Assembly (NCBI RefSeq): GCF_021390495.1
Contig: NZ_JAJEJP010000001.1
Coordinates: 4,216,001-4,280,000, forward strand
DNA: 64,000 nt
Direction: 5' to 3'
DNA from: Paraburkholderia sp. ZP32-5
Lineage (GTDB): Bacteria; Pseudomonadota; Gammaproteobacteria; Burkholderiales; Burkholderiaceae
The notes under the pieces are model-generated. The model ran no database searches. It worked only from the letters and a program-made list of their open reading frames with translations, and was not told the DNA's origin. This document shows, one piece after another, positions 1 through 9,755 of this stretch. The translations under genes were made by a program, and so were the position numbers. Every line of letters starts with the position of its first letter. Position 1 is the stretch's first letter.

Positions 1-270
1 GAGAGCGCGCTGGCCGCATGCAAAATCGCAGGCCGCGCCGCCGAAGGGGCACACCCGCAAACTCTCAGGCAAAAGGACCGACCGCGTCGAAAAACACCGC
101 TTTACGGCGGCTTTTTCGCACTCTGGAGAGCGGCAGTAGCCATTCGCGTCGCACGTCGTGCATCGCAGGCAGGCTGCCCACCGAAGGGGCGCGCGTCACC
201 GTGACGAATCGAAGCTCATTGAGCAGGTCACGGCAGCGCAATCTCTCAGGTATCGAGGACAGAGGGGTCA
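1..270 (+). promoter_or_regulatory. Tandem glycine riboswitch (aptamer 1 truncated at window edge, aptamer 2 complete)
   Basis: Two copies of the glycine-aptamer core are visible. Each has a GCCGAAGGGGC / ACCGAAGGGGC block (about 50 and 180) followed by CTCTCAGG and a GGAC closing segment (62-79 and 243-260). In aptamer 2 the P1 stem is readable: CTCTG at 121-125 pairs with CAGAG at 260-264. The 5' strand of aptamer 1 is cut by the window start. The element sits directly upstream of gcvT, the usual target, where glycine binding turns on glycine-cleavage genes. No intrinsic terminator is obvious after aptamer 2, so control may act at translation initiation; that last point is inference. Confidence 0.93.
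89..117 (+). other. Terminator-like hairpin in the linker between the two glycine aptamers
   Basis: GAAAAA (89-94) can pair with TTTTTC (112-117), and CCGC (97-100) with GCGG (107-110), around a six-base loop. The hairpin ends in five T residues. It fills the gap between aptamer 1 and aptamer 2, which in tandem glycine riboswitches is usually short. Whether it terminates transcription or only spaces the aptamers cannot be decided from sequence. Confidence 0.5.
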
Positions 271-352
271 TGTAGCACCACGCTCGCAGGCACACGGCCG
301 CGAGGCGTAGAGCCGCATGGCCTTTTTTGTTTCGCGAGACGCCCGAGGCCCC

Positions 353-1471
353 ATGACCGAACTCAAACACACCCCGCTCCACGCCGCTCACCGCGCGCTC
401 AACGCTCGCATGGTCGATTTCGGCGGCTGGGACATGCCCGTCAACTACGGCTCGCAGATCGACGAACACCGCGCGGTGCGCACCGACGCCGGCATGTTCG
501 ACGTATCGCATATGTGCGCGGTCGATTTCACCGGCGAGCGCGTGCGCGCGTTCTTCGAATTCGCGCTGGCGAACAATGTCGCCAAACTGCAAACGCCGGG
601 CCGCGCGCTCTATTCCTGCATGCTGAACCCGAACGGCGGCGTGATCGACGATCTGATCGTCTATTACTTCGCCGAAGATCACTTCCGTCTGGTCGTCAAC
701 GCCGGCACCGCCGATAAAGACATCGCGTGGTTCGGCCAGCTCAATGCCGAAGGCGGTTTCGCCCTGACGATCACACCGCGTCGCGATCTCGCGATCGTCG
801 CCGTGCAAGGCCCGAACGCACGCGAAAAAGTCTGGCAAACCGTGCCGGCCGCGCGCGCCGCCACCGAGCCGCTGAAGCCGTTCAACGCTGCGCGCGTCGC
901 AGGCACGCCGTACGGCGAATTGACCGTTGCGCGCACCGGCTACACCGGCGAAGACGGCTTCGAAATCATCGTGCCGGCTGCGCATGTCGACGCGCTGTGG
1001 AACGCGCTCGTCGCGCAAGGCGTGCGCCCGGCCGGTCTCGGCGCGCGCGACACGCTGCGCCTCGAAGCGGGCATGAACCTGTACGGCCAGGATATGGACG
1101 ACAACGTGTCGCCGCTCGACGCCGGTCTCGCATGGACCGTCGATCTCACCGCGCCGCGCGACTTTGTCGGCCGCAGCAAGCTGGAAGCCGACGGCTCGCG
1201 CGCCGCGTTCGTCGGCCTGATCCTGCTGAAGGAAAACGGCAAGGCCGCCGGCGTGCTGCGCGCGCATCAGAAAGTCGTCACAGCACACGGCGAAGGCGAA
1301 ATCACGAGCGGCACGTTTTCGCCGACGATGCAGGAATCGATCGCCTTCGCGCGCGTGCCGAAAGGCGTGCAACCGGGCGATACCGTGCAGGTCCAGATTC
1401 GCGATAAAGCCTGCCCCGCAAGCGTGGTAAAACTGCCGTTCGTGCGCAACGGCAAGGTGCTGGCTCTCTAA
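353..1471 (+). CDS. gcvT: Aminomethyltransferase, T-protein of the glycine cleavage system
   Basis: GcvT transfers the methylene carbon of the aminomethyl-lipoyl H-protein to tetrahydrofolate, releasing ammonia. The N-terminus [20 protein letters not shown] and the following [11 protein letters not shown] are typical. Further family blocks are GYTGEDGFE and [18 protein letters not shown]. An in-frame ATG at 317 would add 12 residues. I chose 353 because the resulting 372 aa matches the usual Burkholderia length and starts right at the conserved domain. It is the first gene of gcvT-gcvH-gcvP behind the glycine riboswitch and cytosolic. Identification is secure; only the start is open. Confidence 0.96.
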   Translation: MTELKHTPLHAAHRALNARMVDFGGWDMPVNYGSQIDEHRAVRTDAGMFDVSHMCAVDFTGERVRAFFEFALANNVAKLQTPGRALYSCMLNPNGGVIDDLIVYYFAEDHFRLVVNAGTADKDIAWFGQLNAEGGFALTITPRRDLAIVAVQGPNAREKVWQTVPAARAATEPLKPFNAARVAGTPYGELTVARTGYTGEDGFEIIVPAAHVDALWNALVAQGVRPAGLGARDTLRLEAGMNLYGQDMDDNVSPLDAGLAWTVDLTAPRDFVGRSKLEADGSRAAFVGLILLKENGKAAGVLRAHQKVVTAHGEGEITSGTFSPTMQESIAFARVPKGVQPGDTVQVQIRDKACPASVVKLPFVRNGKVLAL

Positions 1472-1529
1472 AGCCCGCGCACGCTCACCCTACTCAAGTC
1501 AAACCGAACCCACCGCATAGGAGCATCCG

Positions 1530-1910
1530 ATGAGCATCCCGGCCGATCTGAAATACACCGAATCGCACGAATGGGTCCGCACCGAAGCGGACGGCACGCT
1601 GACGGTCGGCATCACCGACCACGCGCAGGAAGCGCTCGGCGATATCGTCTTCTTCGAAGTCCAGGAACTGGGCAAAACCGTCGCCGCGGGCGACACCGTC
1701 GCCGTGATCGAATCGGTGAAGGCCGCCTCCGACATCTACGCGCCGGTCGCGGGCGAGATCATCGAAGCGAACACCGCTGTCGCCGATTCGCCGGACTCGG
1801 TCAACAGCACGCCGTATGAAAGCTGGCTGTTCAAGATCAAGCCGGCCGCCGATGCGTCGCTCGATCGTCTGATCGACGCGGGCGCGTACGAGAAGTCGAT
1901 CGGCGCCTGA
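1530..1910 (+). CDS. gcvH: Glycine cleavage system H protein
   Basis: GcvH is a 126-residue lipoyl carrier that shuttles the aminomethyl group from the P-protein to the T-protein. The lipoylation lysine is K64 in the motif [12 protein letters not shown]. The N-terminal [13 protein letters not shown] is diagnostic. A TAGGAG ribosome site lies about 10 nt before the ATG. It sits 58 bp after gcvT, consistent with co-transcription from the riboswitch-controlled promoter. Size and motif agree fully with the family. Confidence 0.98.
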   Translation: MSIPADLKYTESHEWVRTEADGTLTVGITDHAQEALGDIVFFEVQELGKTVAAGDTVAVIESVKAASDIYAPVAGEIIEANTAVADSPDSVNSTPYESWLFKIKPAADASLDRLIDAGAYEKSIGA

Positions 1911-2003
1911 GTTACCCCGTGAGTCATTGCCCGACTCGCATTCTGTTTTAACCGTCAGGTGCGGCGCTCGCGAAACAGCGCGCGCCGCATCGCCAGGAAC
2001 ACC

Positions 2004-4940
2004 ATGAAGCTCGAACACCCGGATCGTCTGATGAACCGCACTCCTCTCTCGCTCGCCGCGCTCGAAGTGCACGACGCCTTCGCCGAACGGCATATCGGCC
2101 CGGACACGGCCGACCAGCAAGCGATGCTCGAAGCACTCGGCTTCGCATCGCGCGCGGCCCTGATCGACGCCGTCATTCCGAAGACGATCCGCCGCACCGA
2201 AACGCTGCCGCTCGGCCCGTTTGCGCAACCGAAAAGCGAAGCCGAAGCGCTCGCCGCACTGCGCGAACTCGCGGACAAGAACAAGGTGTTCCGCTCCTAC
2301 ATCGGCCAGGGCTATTACAACGCCCACACGCCGACGGTGATCCTGCGCAACGTGCTGGAAAATCCGGCGTGGTACACCGCGTACACGCCGTATCAGCCTG
2401 AAATCTCGCAAGGCCGTCTGGAAGCGCTGCTGAACTTCCAGCAGATGATCGTCGACCTGACCGGCCTCGCCATCTCCAATGCGTCGCTTCTCGACGAAGC
2501 GACCGCCGCCGCCGAAGCGATGACGCTGCTGCAACGCGTCGGCAAGCCGAAGTCGAACGTGTTCTTCGTCGCCGATGACGTGCTGCCGCAAACCATCGAA
2601 GTGGTGAAGACGCGCGCGACGCCGGTCGGCATCGAAGTGAAGGTCGGCCCGGCCGCTGAAGCCGCGAATGCGAACGCGTTCGGCGTGCTGCTGCAATACC
2701 CGGGCGTGAACGGCGACGTGCGCGACTACCGTGCGCTGACCGACGCGATCCACGCGGCCGGCGGCCATGTGGTCGCCGCCGCCGACCTGCTCGCGCTGAC
2801 GGTGCTGACGCCGCCGGGCGAATGGGGCGCGGACGTCGCGGTCGGCAATACGCAGCGTTTCGGCGTGCCGGTCGGCTTCGGCGGTCCGCATGCCGCGTAT
2901 CTCGCGGTGCGCGACGAATTCAAGCGGCAGATGCCGGGTCGTCTGGTCGGCGTGACCGTCGACGCGCAAGGCAACCCCGCGCTGCGTCTGGCGCTGCAAA
3001 CGCGCGAACAGCACATCCGCCGCGAGAAGGCGACCTCGAACGTGTGTACCGCGCAGGCGCTGCTCGCGATCATGGCCAGCATGTACGCGGTCTATCACGG
3101 CCCGCGCGGCCTGAAGACGATCGCGCTGCGTGTGAATCGCGTCGCCGCGCTGCTCGCCGAGGGCGCGAAGCAACTCGGCTATAAGCTCGTCAACGAAACC
3201 TTCTTCGACACGCTGACTTTCGACACCGGCGCGCGCACGCAAGCACTGCACGATGCCGCCACGGCGAAGGGCATCAACCTGCGCCATGTGAGCGCAACGC
3301 AAGTCGGCCTGTCGATCGACGAAACCACCACGCGTCACGATCTGGCCGACCTGCTTGCGGTGTTCGCGCAAGCGGCTTTCTCGAACGACGTGCCGCAAGT
3401 CGACGCGCTCGACGCCGCGCTGAGCGCATCGAACGTGGGATCGGTGCCGGCCGCGCTCGAACGCACGAGCGCGTATCTGACGCATCACGTGTTCAACCGT
3501 CACCATTCGGAGACGGAAATGCTGCGCTATCTGCGCAGCCTCGCGGATAAAGATCTCGCACTCGACCGCTCGATGATCCCGCTCGGCTCATGCACGATGA
3601 AGCTGAACGCGACGTCGGAAATGCTGCCGGTCACGTGGCCCGAATTCGGTCAGATCCATCCGTTCGCGCCGGCCGAGCAAACCGTCGGCTACCGCGAAAT
3701 GATCGATCAGCTCGAAGAAATGCTGGTCGCCGCGACCGGCTATGCGGCGGTGTCGCTGCAGCCGAACGCGGGCTCGCAGGGCGAGTACGCGGGTCTGTTG
3801 ATCATCCACGCGTATCACGCGTCGCGCGGCGAAGCGCATCGCAATGTCTGCCTGATCCCGGCTTCGGCGCACGGCACGAACCCGGCGTCCGCGCAGATGG
3901 CCGGCATGCAGGTCGTCGTCGTTGCATGCGACGCGCAAGGCAACGTCGATACCGAAGACCTGAAGAAGAAGGCCGCGCAGCACGCGGACAAACTCGCGGC
4001 GATCATGATCACGTATCCGTCCACGCATGGCGTGTTCGAAGCGAACGTGCGTGAAATCTGCGAAATCGTGCATGCGCACGGCGGCCAGGTCTACGTGGAC
4101 GGCGCGAACATGAACGCGATGGTGGGTCTGTGCGCACCGGGTCAGTTCGGCGGCGACGTATCGCACCTGAACCTGCACAAGACCTTCTGCATTCCGCACG
4201 GTGGCGGCGGACCGGGCGTCGGTCCGGTCGCGGTCGGCGCGCACCTTGCGCAGTTCCTGCCGAACCAGACTTCGTCGGGTTACACGCGCGCGGACAGCGG
4301 CATTGGCGCGGTATCGGCCGCGCCGTACGGCTCGGCGTCGATCCTGCCGATCTCGTGGATGTACATCGCGATGATGGGCGCGAAGAACCTGACCGCCGCG
4401 ACCGAAACCGCGATTCTCAACGCGAACTACGTCGCCAACAAGCTCGCGCCGCACTATCCGGTGCTGTACTCGGGCCCCGGCGGCCTAGTCGCGCACGAGT
4501 GCATTCTCGATCTGCGTCCGATCAAGGAAACCAGCGGCATCACCGTCGACGACGTCGCCAAGCGCCTCGCCGACTACGGCTTCCACGCGCCGACGATGAG
4601 CTTCCCGGTACCGGGCACGCTGATGGTCGAGCCGACCGAATCGGAGTCGAAGGAAGAGCTCGACCGCTTCATCGAAGCGATGATTGCGATCCGCGACGAA
4701 ATCCGCGCGGTCGAGGAAGGCCGTGCCGATCGCGAAGACAACCCGCTGAAGCACGCGCCGCATACGGCGGCGGTGGTGGTCGCCGACGACTGGAAGCATG
4801 CGTACTCGCGCGAAGCCGCCGCGTATCCGCTGAAGACGCTGATCGCGAACAAGTACTGGCCGCCGGTCGGCCGCGCGGACAACGTGTATGGCGACCGCAA
4901 TCTGTTCTGCTCCTGCGTGCCGATCGCGGATTACGAATAA
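2004..4940 (+). CDS. gcvP: Glycine dehydrogenase (decarboxylating), P-protein
   Basis: GcvP is the PLP enzyme that decarboxylates glycine and passes the aminomethyl group to GcvH. It is 978 aa from the ATG at 2004, preceded by CCAGGA; an in-frame ATG at 1959 lacks this fit and adds 15 non-conserved residues. The [10 protein letters not shown]-terminal block is present. The PLP lysine is about K726 in [18 protein letters not shown]. Both fused halves of the long-type (alpha-beta) P-protein are intact. It ends the gcv core; the next gene follows after about 160 bp. Confidence 0.97.
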   Translation: MKLEHPDRLMNRTPLSLAALEVHDAFAERHIGPDTADQQAMLEALGFASRAALIDAVIPKTIRRTETLPLGPFAQPKSEAEALAALRELADKNKVFRSYIGQGYYNAHTPTVILRNVLENPAWYTAYTPYQPEISQGRLEALLNFQQMIVDLTGLAISNASLLDEATAAAEAMTLLQRVGKPKSNVFFVADDVLPQTIEVVKTRATPVGIEVKVGPAAEAANANAFGVLLQYPGVNGDVRDYRALTDAIHAAGGHVVAAADLLALTVLTPPGEWGADVAVGNTQRFGVPVGFGGPHAAYLAVRDEFKRQMPGRLVGVTVDAQGNPALRLALQTREQHIRREKATSNVCTAQALLAIMASMYAVYHGPRGLKTIALRVNRVAALLAEGAKQLGYKLVNETFFDTLTFDTGARTQALHDAATAKGINLRHVSATQVGLSIDETTTRHDLADLLAVFAQAAFSNDVPQVDALDAALSASNVGSVPAALERTSAYLTHHVFNRHHSETEMLRYLRSLADKDLALDRSMIPLGSCTMKLNATSEMLPVTWPEFGQIHPFAPAEQTVGYREMIDQLEEMLVAATGYAAVSLQPNAGSQGEYAGLLIIHAYHASRGEAHRNVCLIPASAHGTNPASAQMAGMQVVVVACDAQGNVDTEDLKKKAAQHADKLAAIMITYPSTHGVFEANVREICEIVHAHGGQVYVDGANMNAMVGLCAPGQFGGDVSHLNLHKTFCIPHGGGGPGVGPVAVGAHLAQFLPNQTSSGYTRADSGIGAVSAAPYGSASILPISWMYIAMMGAKNLTAATETAILNANYVANKLAPHYPVLYSGPGGLVAHECILDLRPIKETSGITVDDVAKRLADYGFHAPTMSFPVPGTLMVEPTESESKEELDRFIEAMIAIRDEIRAVEEGRADREDNPLKHAPHTAAVVVADDWKHAYSREAAAYPLKTLIANKYWPPVGRADNVYGDRNLFCSCVPIADYE

Positions 4941-5103
4941 GAAGCGCGACGCGCATCGCCCATCACCTGTCACGGCGGCGACACGCCAAAGCAGGCGGCA
5001 CGGCGATGCGCGCGACACCGCGCTATCGGATTCAGCGGTCCTGTCGTTCACGGTCGCAAACGGCTAACATCACACACCGAATCAGCCTAACGAGGAGTTC
5101 CGC

Positions 5104-6234
5104 ATGGCGCGACAGGTGCGATTGATGCAAAGCCCGGCCGAAACTGCATCGGCCCGTCCATGGCGGTCCGCTTATGCGGTGCTGCTGGCCGGCGCGGCGA
5201 TGTTGCTGCCGCTGCGGCAGGCTCACGCGGCGATGAATTTCTGCGCGGCGCCCGCGTTGCAAACCAGCGAGCGCACCAATGCCGACCCCGGCGTCAAGGC
5301 GCTCGTCAGCAACGTGCAAGCTCATCTGAACGAGCAACCGCATGCGCTCGCGAAGCTGCACACCGAGGGCACGCTGCCGCACGAAGGCATCTACGACCAG
5401 AGCGTCGACGCGGAAAAGGATCTCGATCTGCTGCGCGACGCCGCGCTCGCGTGGCGCGCCACCAGCGACGATCGTTTTCTGAAACTCGTCGATCGCCTGC
5501 TGTACGCCTGGGTCACCACGTATCAGCCGAGCTTCAATCCGATCGACGAAACGCATTTCGAGGGGCTGATCCTCGCGTATGACATGACCGCGAGCGCATT
5601 GCCCGTCAAAACGCGCAACGCGTCGATGGCCTTTCTGACGAAGCTCGCCACTGGCTATATCGCGCAGATCGACGCGCAGCCGCGGCCGCTCACCGGCACG
5701 TTCCGCAACAATTGGCAAAGTCACCGCATCAAGCTGATCGCGATGGCCGCGTTCACGCTCGACAATCGCAAGATGATCAACACCGCGCAGCGGCTGTTTA
5801 TCGAGCATATCGGCGACAACATCGCGCCGGACGGCTCCACGATCGACTTCAGCGAGCGCGACGCGCTGCATTATGTGACTTACGACCTGCAGCCGCTCGT
5901 GACGGCCGCGCTCGCCGCGCGCCGCCACAACCGCAACTGGCTGCAGGAGAAAGGCGCGAACGGTGCGACGCTGCTCGCTGCGCTGAACTGGCTCAAGCCG
6001 TTTGCGACCGGCAGCCAGACGCATCAGGAATTCGTGCATTCGAGCGTTCCGTTCGATGCAAAACGCCGCGAGGCCGGCTTGCCCGGCTATTCGGGTCAGT
6101 GGGACCCGAAGAACGCGACGGAACTGTTTCACCTGGCGGCGCGTCTCGACGGACGCTTTACGCCAGTCGCGCTGCAGCTCGCGCAGACGCCGCCCGCGTG
6201 GCTCGCCGTCTGCCTGCCGCTGCCGGCGCGCTAA
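5104..6234 (+). CDS. Secreted alginate-lyase-like protein
   Basis: This is a 376-aa protein with a Sec-type signal: a hydrophobic stretch around residues 18-38 ending LRQAHA, with cleavage probably after residue 41. A GAGGAG ribosome site precedes the ATG. The mature part is rich in (alpha/alpha)-toroid-like helices, and the block RNNWQSHRIKLIAMAAF is where alginate lyases of this superfamily carry substrate-binding residues. It would act in the periplasm or outside the cell on a uronate polymer; the substrate is unknown. It lies between gcvP and sdaA, 27 bp before sdaA, so it may share their transcript, which is odd for a polysaccharide enzyme. Family assignment is moderately secure, activity is not. 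Confidence 0.7.
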   Translation: MARQVRLMQSPAETASARPWRSAYAVLLAGAAMLLPLRQAHAAMNFCAAPALQTSERTNADPGVKALVSNVQAHLNEQPHALAKLHTEGTLPHEGIYDQSVDAEKDLDLLRDAALAWRATSDDRFLKLVDRLLYAWVTTYQPSFNPIDETHFEGLILAYDMTASALPVKTRNASMAFLTKLATGYIAQIDAQPRPLTGTFRNNWQSHRIKLIAMAAFTLDNRKMINTAQRLFIEHIGDNIAPDGSTIDFSERDALHYVTYDLQPLVTAALAARRHNRNWLQEKGANGATLLAALNWLKPFATGSQTHQEFVHSSVPFDAKRREAGLPGYSGQWDPKNATELFHLAARLDGRFTPVALQLAQTPPAWLAVCLPLPAR

Positions 6235-6261
6235 ACTCTTTTTATCGGCAGGGAGCAGTAC

Positions 6262-7650
6262 ATGGCAGTCAGCGTCTTCGATCTCTTCAAAATCGGCATT
6301 GGTCCGTCGAGCTCGCACACGGTCGGGCCGATGCGCGCGGCGCTGATGTTCGTTCAGGGACTCGATCGCGACGGGCTGCTCGAGACGGTCGCATCGGTGA
6401 AAGTCGATCTGTACGGTTCGCTCGGCGCGACGGGCAAGGGACACGGCACTGATCGCGGCGTGATGCTCGGTCTGATGGGCGACGCGCCCGACACCGTCGA
6501 TCCGGAAACCATTTCGCAACGGCTCGACGCGGTGCGCGCGTCGCGCAAACTCGCGCTGCTTGGCCGGCACGACGTGCCGTTCGTGCAAAAAGATCACATT
6601 TCGTTTTATCGCCAGGCGCTCGCCGAGCATCCGAATGGTTTGAAGCTGTATGCGTTCGACGCGCAAGGCGCGACGCTGCGCGAGGCGACCTATCTGTCGG
6701 TGGGCGGCGGCTTCGTCGTGACGGCCGGCGCGCCGAATACGAAGGTGCTGTCCGCCGTCGATCAATTGCCGCACTCGTTCCGCAGCGGCAATGAGTTGCT
6801 CGCGCTGTGCGAGTCGACGGGCAAAAGCATCGCGCAACTGATGTGCGAGAACGAGCGCGTCTGGCACACCGACGAAGAAACCCGCACGGGCTTGCTGAAG
6901 ATCTGGGACGTGATGCAATCGTGTGTCGCGCGCGGCTGCGGCATCAACAATCCCGATGCCGATGGTCATTTGCCTGGGCCGTTCCAGGTGAAGCGGCGCG
7001 CGCCGCAACTGTATCGCGCGCTGACCGGTCATCCCGAGCGCGCGCTGCAGGATCCGCTGTCGATGGTCGACTGGATCAATCTGTACGCGATCGCCGTCAA
7101 TGAGGAAAACGCGGCCGGCGGGCGCGTCGTCACGGCGCCGACCAATGGCGCGGCCGGCATTATCCCGGCCGTTCTGCATTACTACACTCGCTTCATGCCA
7201 AGCGCGAACGAACAAGGCGTGATCGACTTCCTGATGACGGCTGCGGCGATCGGCATTCTGTACAAGCTGAACGCGTCGATTTCCGGCGCGGAAGTGGGTT
7301 GCCAGGGCGAAGTGGGCGTGGCCTGCTCGATGGCGGCAGGCGCGCTCGCCGCGGTGATGGGCGGCACGCCGAAGCAGGTCGAAAACGCCGCGGAAATAGG
7401 CATGGAACACAACCTCGGGCTCACCTGCGATCCGGTCGGCGGCATGGTGCAGATTCCGTGCATCGAGCGCAACGCGATGGCGTCGGTGAAAGCGGTCAAT
7501 GCCGCGCGCATGGCGTTGCGCGGCGACGGCAGCCACTACGTGTCGCTCGATTCGGTGATCAAGACGATGCGCGAAACCGGGGCGGATATGAAGACGAAAT
7601 ACAAGGAAACATCGCGCGGCGGGCTCGCGGTGAATATCGTCGAGTGTTGA
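6262..7650 (+). CDS. sdaA: L-serine ammonia-lyase, iron-sulfur type
   Basis: SdaA deaminates L-serine to pyruvate and ammonia with a [4Fe-4S] cluster. This 462-aa single-chain form begins with [20 protein letters not shown], the hallmark SSSHTVGP start. Cluster cysteines are expected among C347, C355, C389 and C400 in [15 protein letters not shown] and [14 protein letters not shown]. Together with the glycine cleavage operon upstream it completes a route from glycine (via serine) to pyruvate and C1 units. A GCAGGGAG ribosome site precedes the start and an intrinsic terminator follows. Confidence 0.96.
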   Translation: MAVSVFDLFKIGIGPSSSHTVGPMRAALMFVQGLDRDGLLETVASVKVDLYGSLGATGKGHGTDRGVMLGLMGDAPDTVDPETISQRLDAVRASRKLALLGRHDVPFVQKDHISFYRQALAEHPNGLKLYAFDAQGATLREATYLSVGGGFVVTAGAPNTKVLSAVDQLPHSFRSGNELLALCESTGKSIAQLMCENERVWHTDEETRTGLLKIWDVMQSCVARGCGINNPDADGHLPGPFQVKRRAPQLYRALTGHPERALQDPLSMVDWINLYAIAVNEENAAGGRVVTAPTNGAAGIIPAVLHYYTRFMPSANEQGVIDFLMTAAAIGILYKLNASISGAEVGCQGEVGVACSMAAGALAAVMGGTPKQVENAAEIGMEHNLGLTCDPVGGMVQIPCIERNAMASVKAVNAARMALRGDGSHYVSLDSVIKTMRETGADMKTKYKETSRGGLAVNIVEC

Positions 7651-7684
7651 GTGGCGAGCGCGATGTTTGATTGATGTAGTGAGG

Positions 7685-7712
7685 ACGCGGGCTATGAGGT
7701 CCGCGTTTTTGT
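7685..7712 (+). terminator. Intrinsic terminator after sdaA
   Basis: ACGCGGGC (7685-7692) pairs with GTCCGCGT (7699-7706), with one G-T wobble and a TATGAG loop, followed by a T-rich run. It lies 35 bp after the sdaA stop and probably ends the gcv-sdaA transcription unit. Confidence 0.75.
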
Positions 7713-7902
7713 TTGCGCAGCTGCGCGTCTTGCAATTGATGTGGCGTTGACACGCGCCACCGCTGCGCTGCGCCGTGACAGCGCCCACGTGCCCGGCGTA
7801 AGCTGTCGAAGCGCCCATCGGCGGCGCAATGCGCTATTCGCGCGTTACGCCGATGCGGCCTCAATCCATCGCACACCAGCACTGCCAGGAGGCTTCTTCG
7901 CA

Positions 7903-9657
7903 ATGTCGCTGCCGAATGCTCCAGCTTCAAATTCCACTTCGAATTCCGCTTTGAATTCCGCGTCCGATTCCCATATCGCGCGCACGACGGGCGCGCGTCT
8001 CGTCGTCGATGCGTTGCTCACGCATGGCGTCGAGCGCGTTTTCTGCGTGCCCGGCGAAAGCTTTCTCGCCGTGCTCGATTCGCTGCACGACGAAACCGAA
8101 CGCATCAAAACGGTCGTCTGCCGACATGAAGCCGCCGCGGCGAACATGGCCGAAGCGGTCGGCAAGCTGACCGGCCGACCGGGTGTCGCGCTCGTTACGC
8201 GCGGACCGGGCGCGACACATGCATCGATCGGCGTGCACACCGCGTTTCAGGACTCGACGCCGATGATCCTGCTGATCGGCCAATGTGCGCGCGAGCATCT
8301 GGATCGCGAGGCATTCCAGGAAATCGACTATCGGCGCATGTTCGGTCAGATGGCGAAGTGGGTCGCGCAGATCGACGACCCGAAGCGCATCCCCGAATAT
8401 CTGAGCCATGCGTTTCATACCGCGACCTCGGGGCGACCGGGTCCGGTCGTGCTGTCGCTGCCGGAAGACGTGTTGAGCGATGCGTGCGATGCCGTGCCTG
8501 GTGCGCCCGCGTATCAACGCGTGGCGGCATCGCCGTCCGCCGCGCAGATCGCGAAGCTGCGCGACTTGCTCGAACGCGCGCAGCGGCCGATGGTGATCGC
8601 GGGCGGCAGCGGCTGGACCCCGGCCGCATGCGCGGACCTGCGACGCTTCATCGAAAACTGGCAATTGCCGATCGGCCTCGCGTTCCGCTTCCAGGACACC
8701 TTCGATAACGAGCACCCGAACTATGCGGGCGATGTCGGTCTCGGTATCAATCCCGCGCTCGCGCAACGTATCCGCGATGCCGATCTGTTGCTCACGCTCG
8801 GCCCGCGTCTCGGTGAAGCCACGACCAACGGCTACACTCTGCTCGACATTCCGAAAACGAAGCAGACGCTCGTGCATGTGCATCAAGGCGCGGAAGAGTT
8901 GGGGCGTGTCTATGCGGCCGATCTGCCGATTGTCTCCGGCATGCCGGAACTGGCGGAGATGCTCGCGCAGATGAAGCCGTCGACCGCGCAGCTTGCGTGG
9001 AGCGGCGCGGCGGAAGAAGCGCATCGCGCGTATCTGGAATGGCGCAAGCCGCGCGGCATTCCCGGCAACGTACAGATGGGCGAAGTGATCCAGCAGTTGC
9101 GCGCGCAATTGCCCGAAGACGCGATTCTCACCAACGGCGCCGGTAACTACGCGACGTGGCTACATCGGCATTTTTCGTATCGACATTTCCGCTCGCAGCT
9201 TGCGCCGACGAGTGGCGCGATGGGGTACGGCGTGCCGGCCGCGCTCGCGGCGAAGTCACTGTATCCGCAGCGCGCGGTCGTCGCGCTGTCCGGCGACGGC
9301 TGCTTCATGATGGCCGCGCAGGAACTGGCGACCGCGATGCAATACGACCTGCGCGTGATCTTCATCGTCGTCAACAACAGCCACTTCGGCACGATCCGTA
9401 TGCATCAGGAGCGGCACTATCCGCATCGCGTGCATGGCACGGGTCTCACAAATCCGGATTTCGCCGCCTTTGCCCGCTCGTTCGGCGCGCACGGCGAAAC
9501 GGTGCAGCACACCGAGGACTTTCTGCCCGCGTTGCAACGCGCGATGAATTCGCAGTTGCCGGCGCTGATCGAGATTCGCATGCCGCAGGAAGCAAGCACG
9601 CCGGGGGCGACACTCGAGCAGATTCGTGAGCAGGGGCGGAAGATGCGGGGGGAGTGA
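7903..9657 (+). CDS. Thiamine-diphosphate-dependent enzyme, acetolactate-synthase-like
   Basis: A 584-aa ThDP enzyme with three domains in the order of acetolactate synthase and related decarboxylases. The N-terminal pyrimidine-binding domain carries the activating glutamate in VVCRHEAAAANMAEA; a central domain follows; the C-terminal diphosphate-binding domain has GDGCFMMAAQEL and ends with VVNN. I chose the ATG at 7903 because CCAGGAGG lies at 7886-7893; the upstream in-frame extension is low complexity. A Ser/Asn-rich N-terminal tail of about 20 residues precedes the domain. No regulatory-subunit gene (ilvN/ilvH) is adjacent, so a catabolic or other ThDP reaction is as likely as valine/isoleucine biosynthesis. 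Product specificity cannot be read from sequence. Confidence 0.85.
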   Translation: MSLPNAPASNSTSNSALNSASDSHIARTTGARLVVDALLTHGVERVFCVPGESFLAVLDSLHDETERIKTVVCRHEAAAANMAEAVGKLTGRPGVALVTRGPGATHASIGVHTAFQDSTPMILLIGQCAREHLDREAFQEIDYRRMFGQMAKWVAQIDDPKRIPEYLSHAFHTATSGRPGPVVLSLPEDVLSDACDAVPGAPAYQRVAASPSAAQIAKLRDLLERAQRPMVIAGGSGWTPAACADLRRFIENWQLPIGLAFRFQDTFDNEHPNYAGDVGLGINPALAQRIRDADLLLTLGPRLGEATTNGYTLLDIPKTKQTLVHVHQGAEELGRVYAADLPIVSGMPELAEMLAQMKPSTAQLAWSGAAEEAHRAYLEWRKPRGIPGNVQMGEVIQQLRAQLPEDAILTNGAGNYATWLHRHFSYRHFRSQLAPTSGAMGYGVPAALAAKSLYPQRAVVALSGDGCFMMAAQELATAMQYDLRVIFIVVNNSHFGTIRMHQERHYPHRVHGTGLTNPDFAAFARSFGAHGETVQHTEDFLPALQRAMNSQLPALIEIRMPQEASTPGATLEQIREQGRKMRGE

Positions 9658-9700
9658 AGCAGTCCCACTGATGTAGCGCGCACACCGGAAAGCGCAAATA

Positions 9701-9726
9701 AAAAACCCCGCCAAGGCGGGGTTTTT
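9701..9726. terminator. Bidirectional intrinsic terminator between convergent genes
   Basis: AAAAACCCCGCC and GGCGGGGTTTTT form a perfect stem around AA. A and T tracts on both sides let it serve the + strand ThDP gene and the - strand binding-protein gene that converge here. Confidence 0.9.
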
Positions 9727-9755
9727 CATCGTCAAAACAAACCGCGCAAAACGAC

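Noticed and set aside
317..352. Upstream start of gcvT
   Set aside because: Adds 12 non-conserved residues; ATG 353 gives the family length and N-terminus.
7741..7902. N-terminal extension of the ThDP enzyme
   Set aside because: A strong ribosome site lies right before ATG 7903 and the extension is low complexity.
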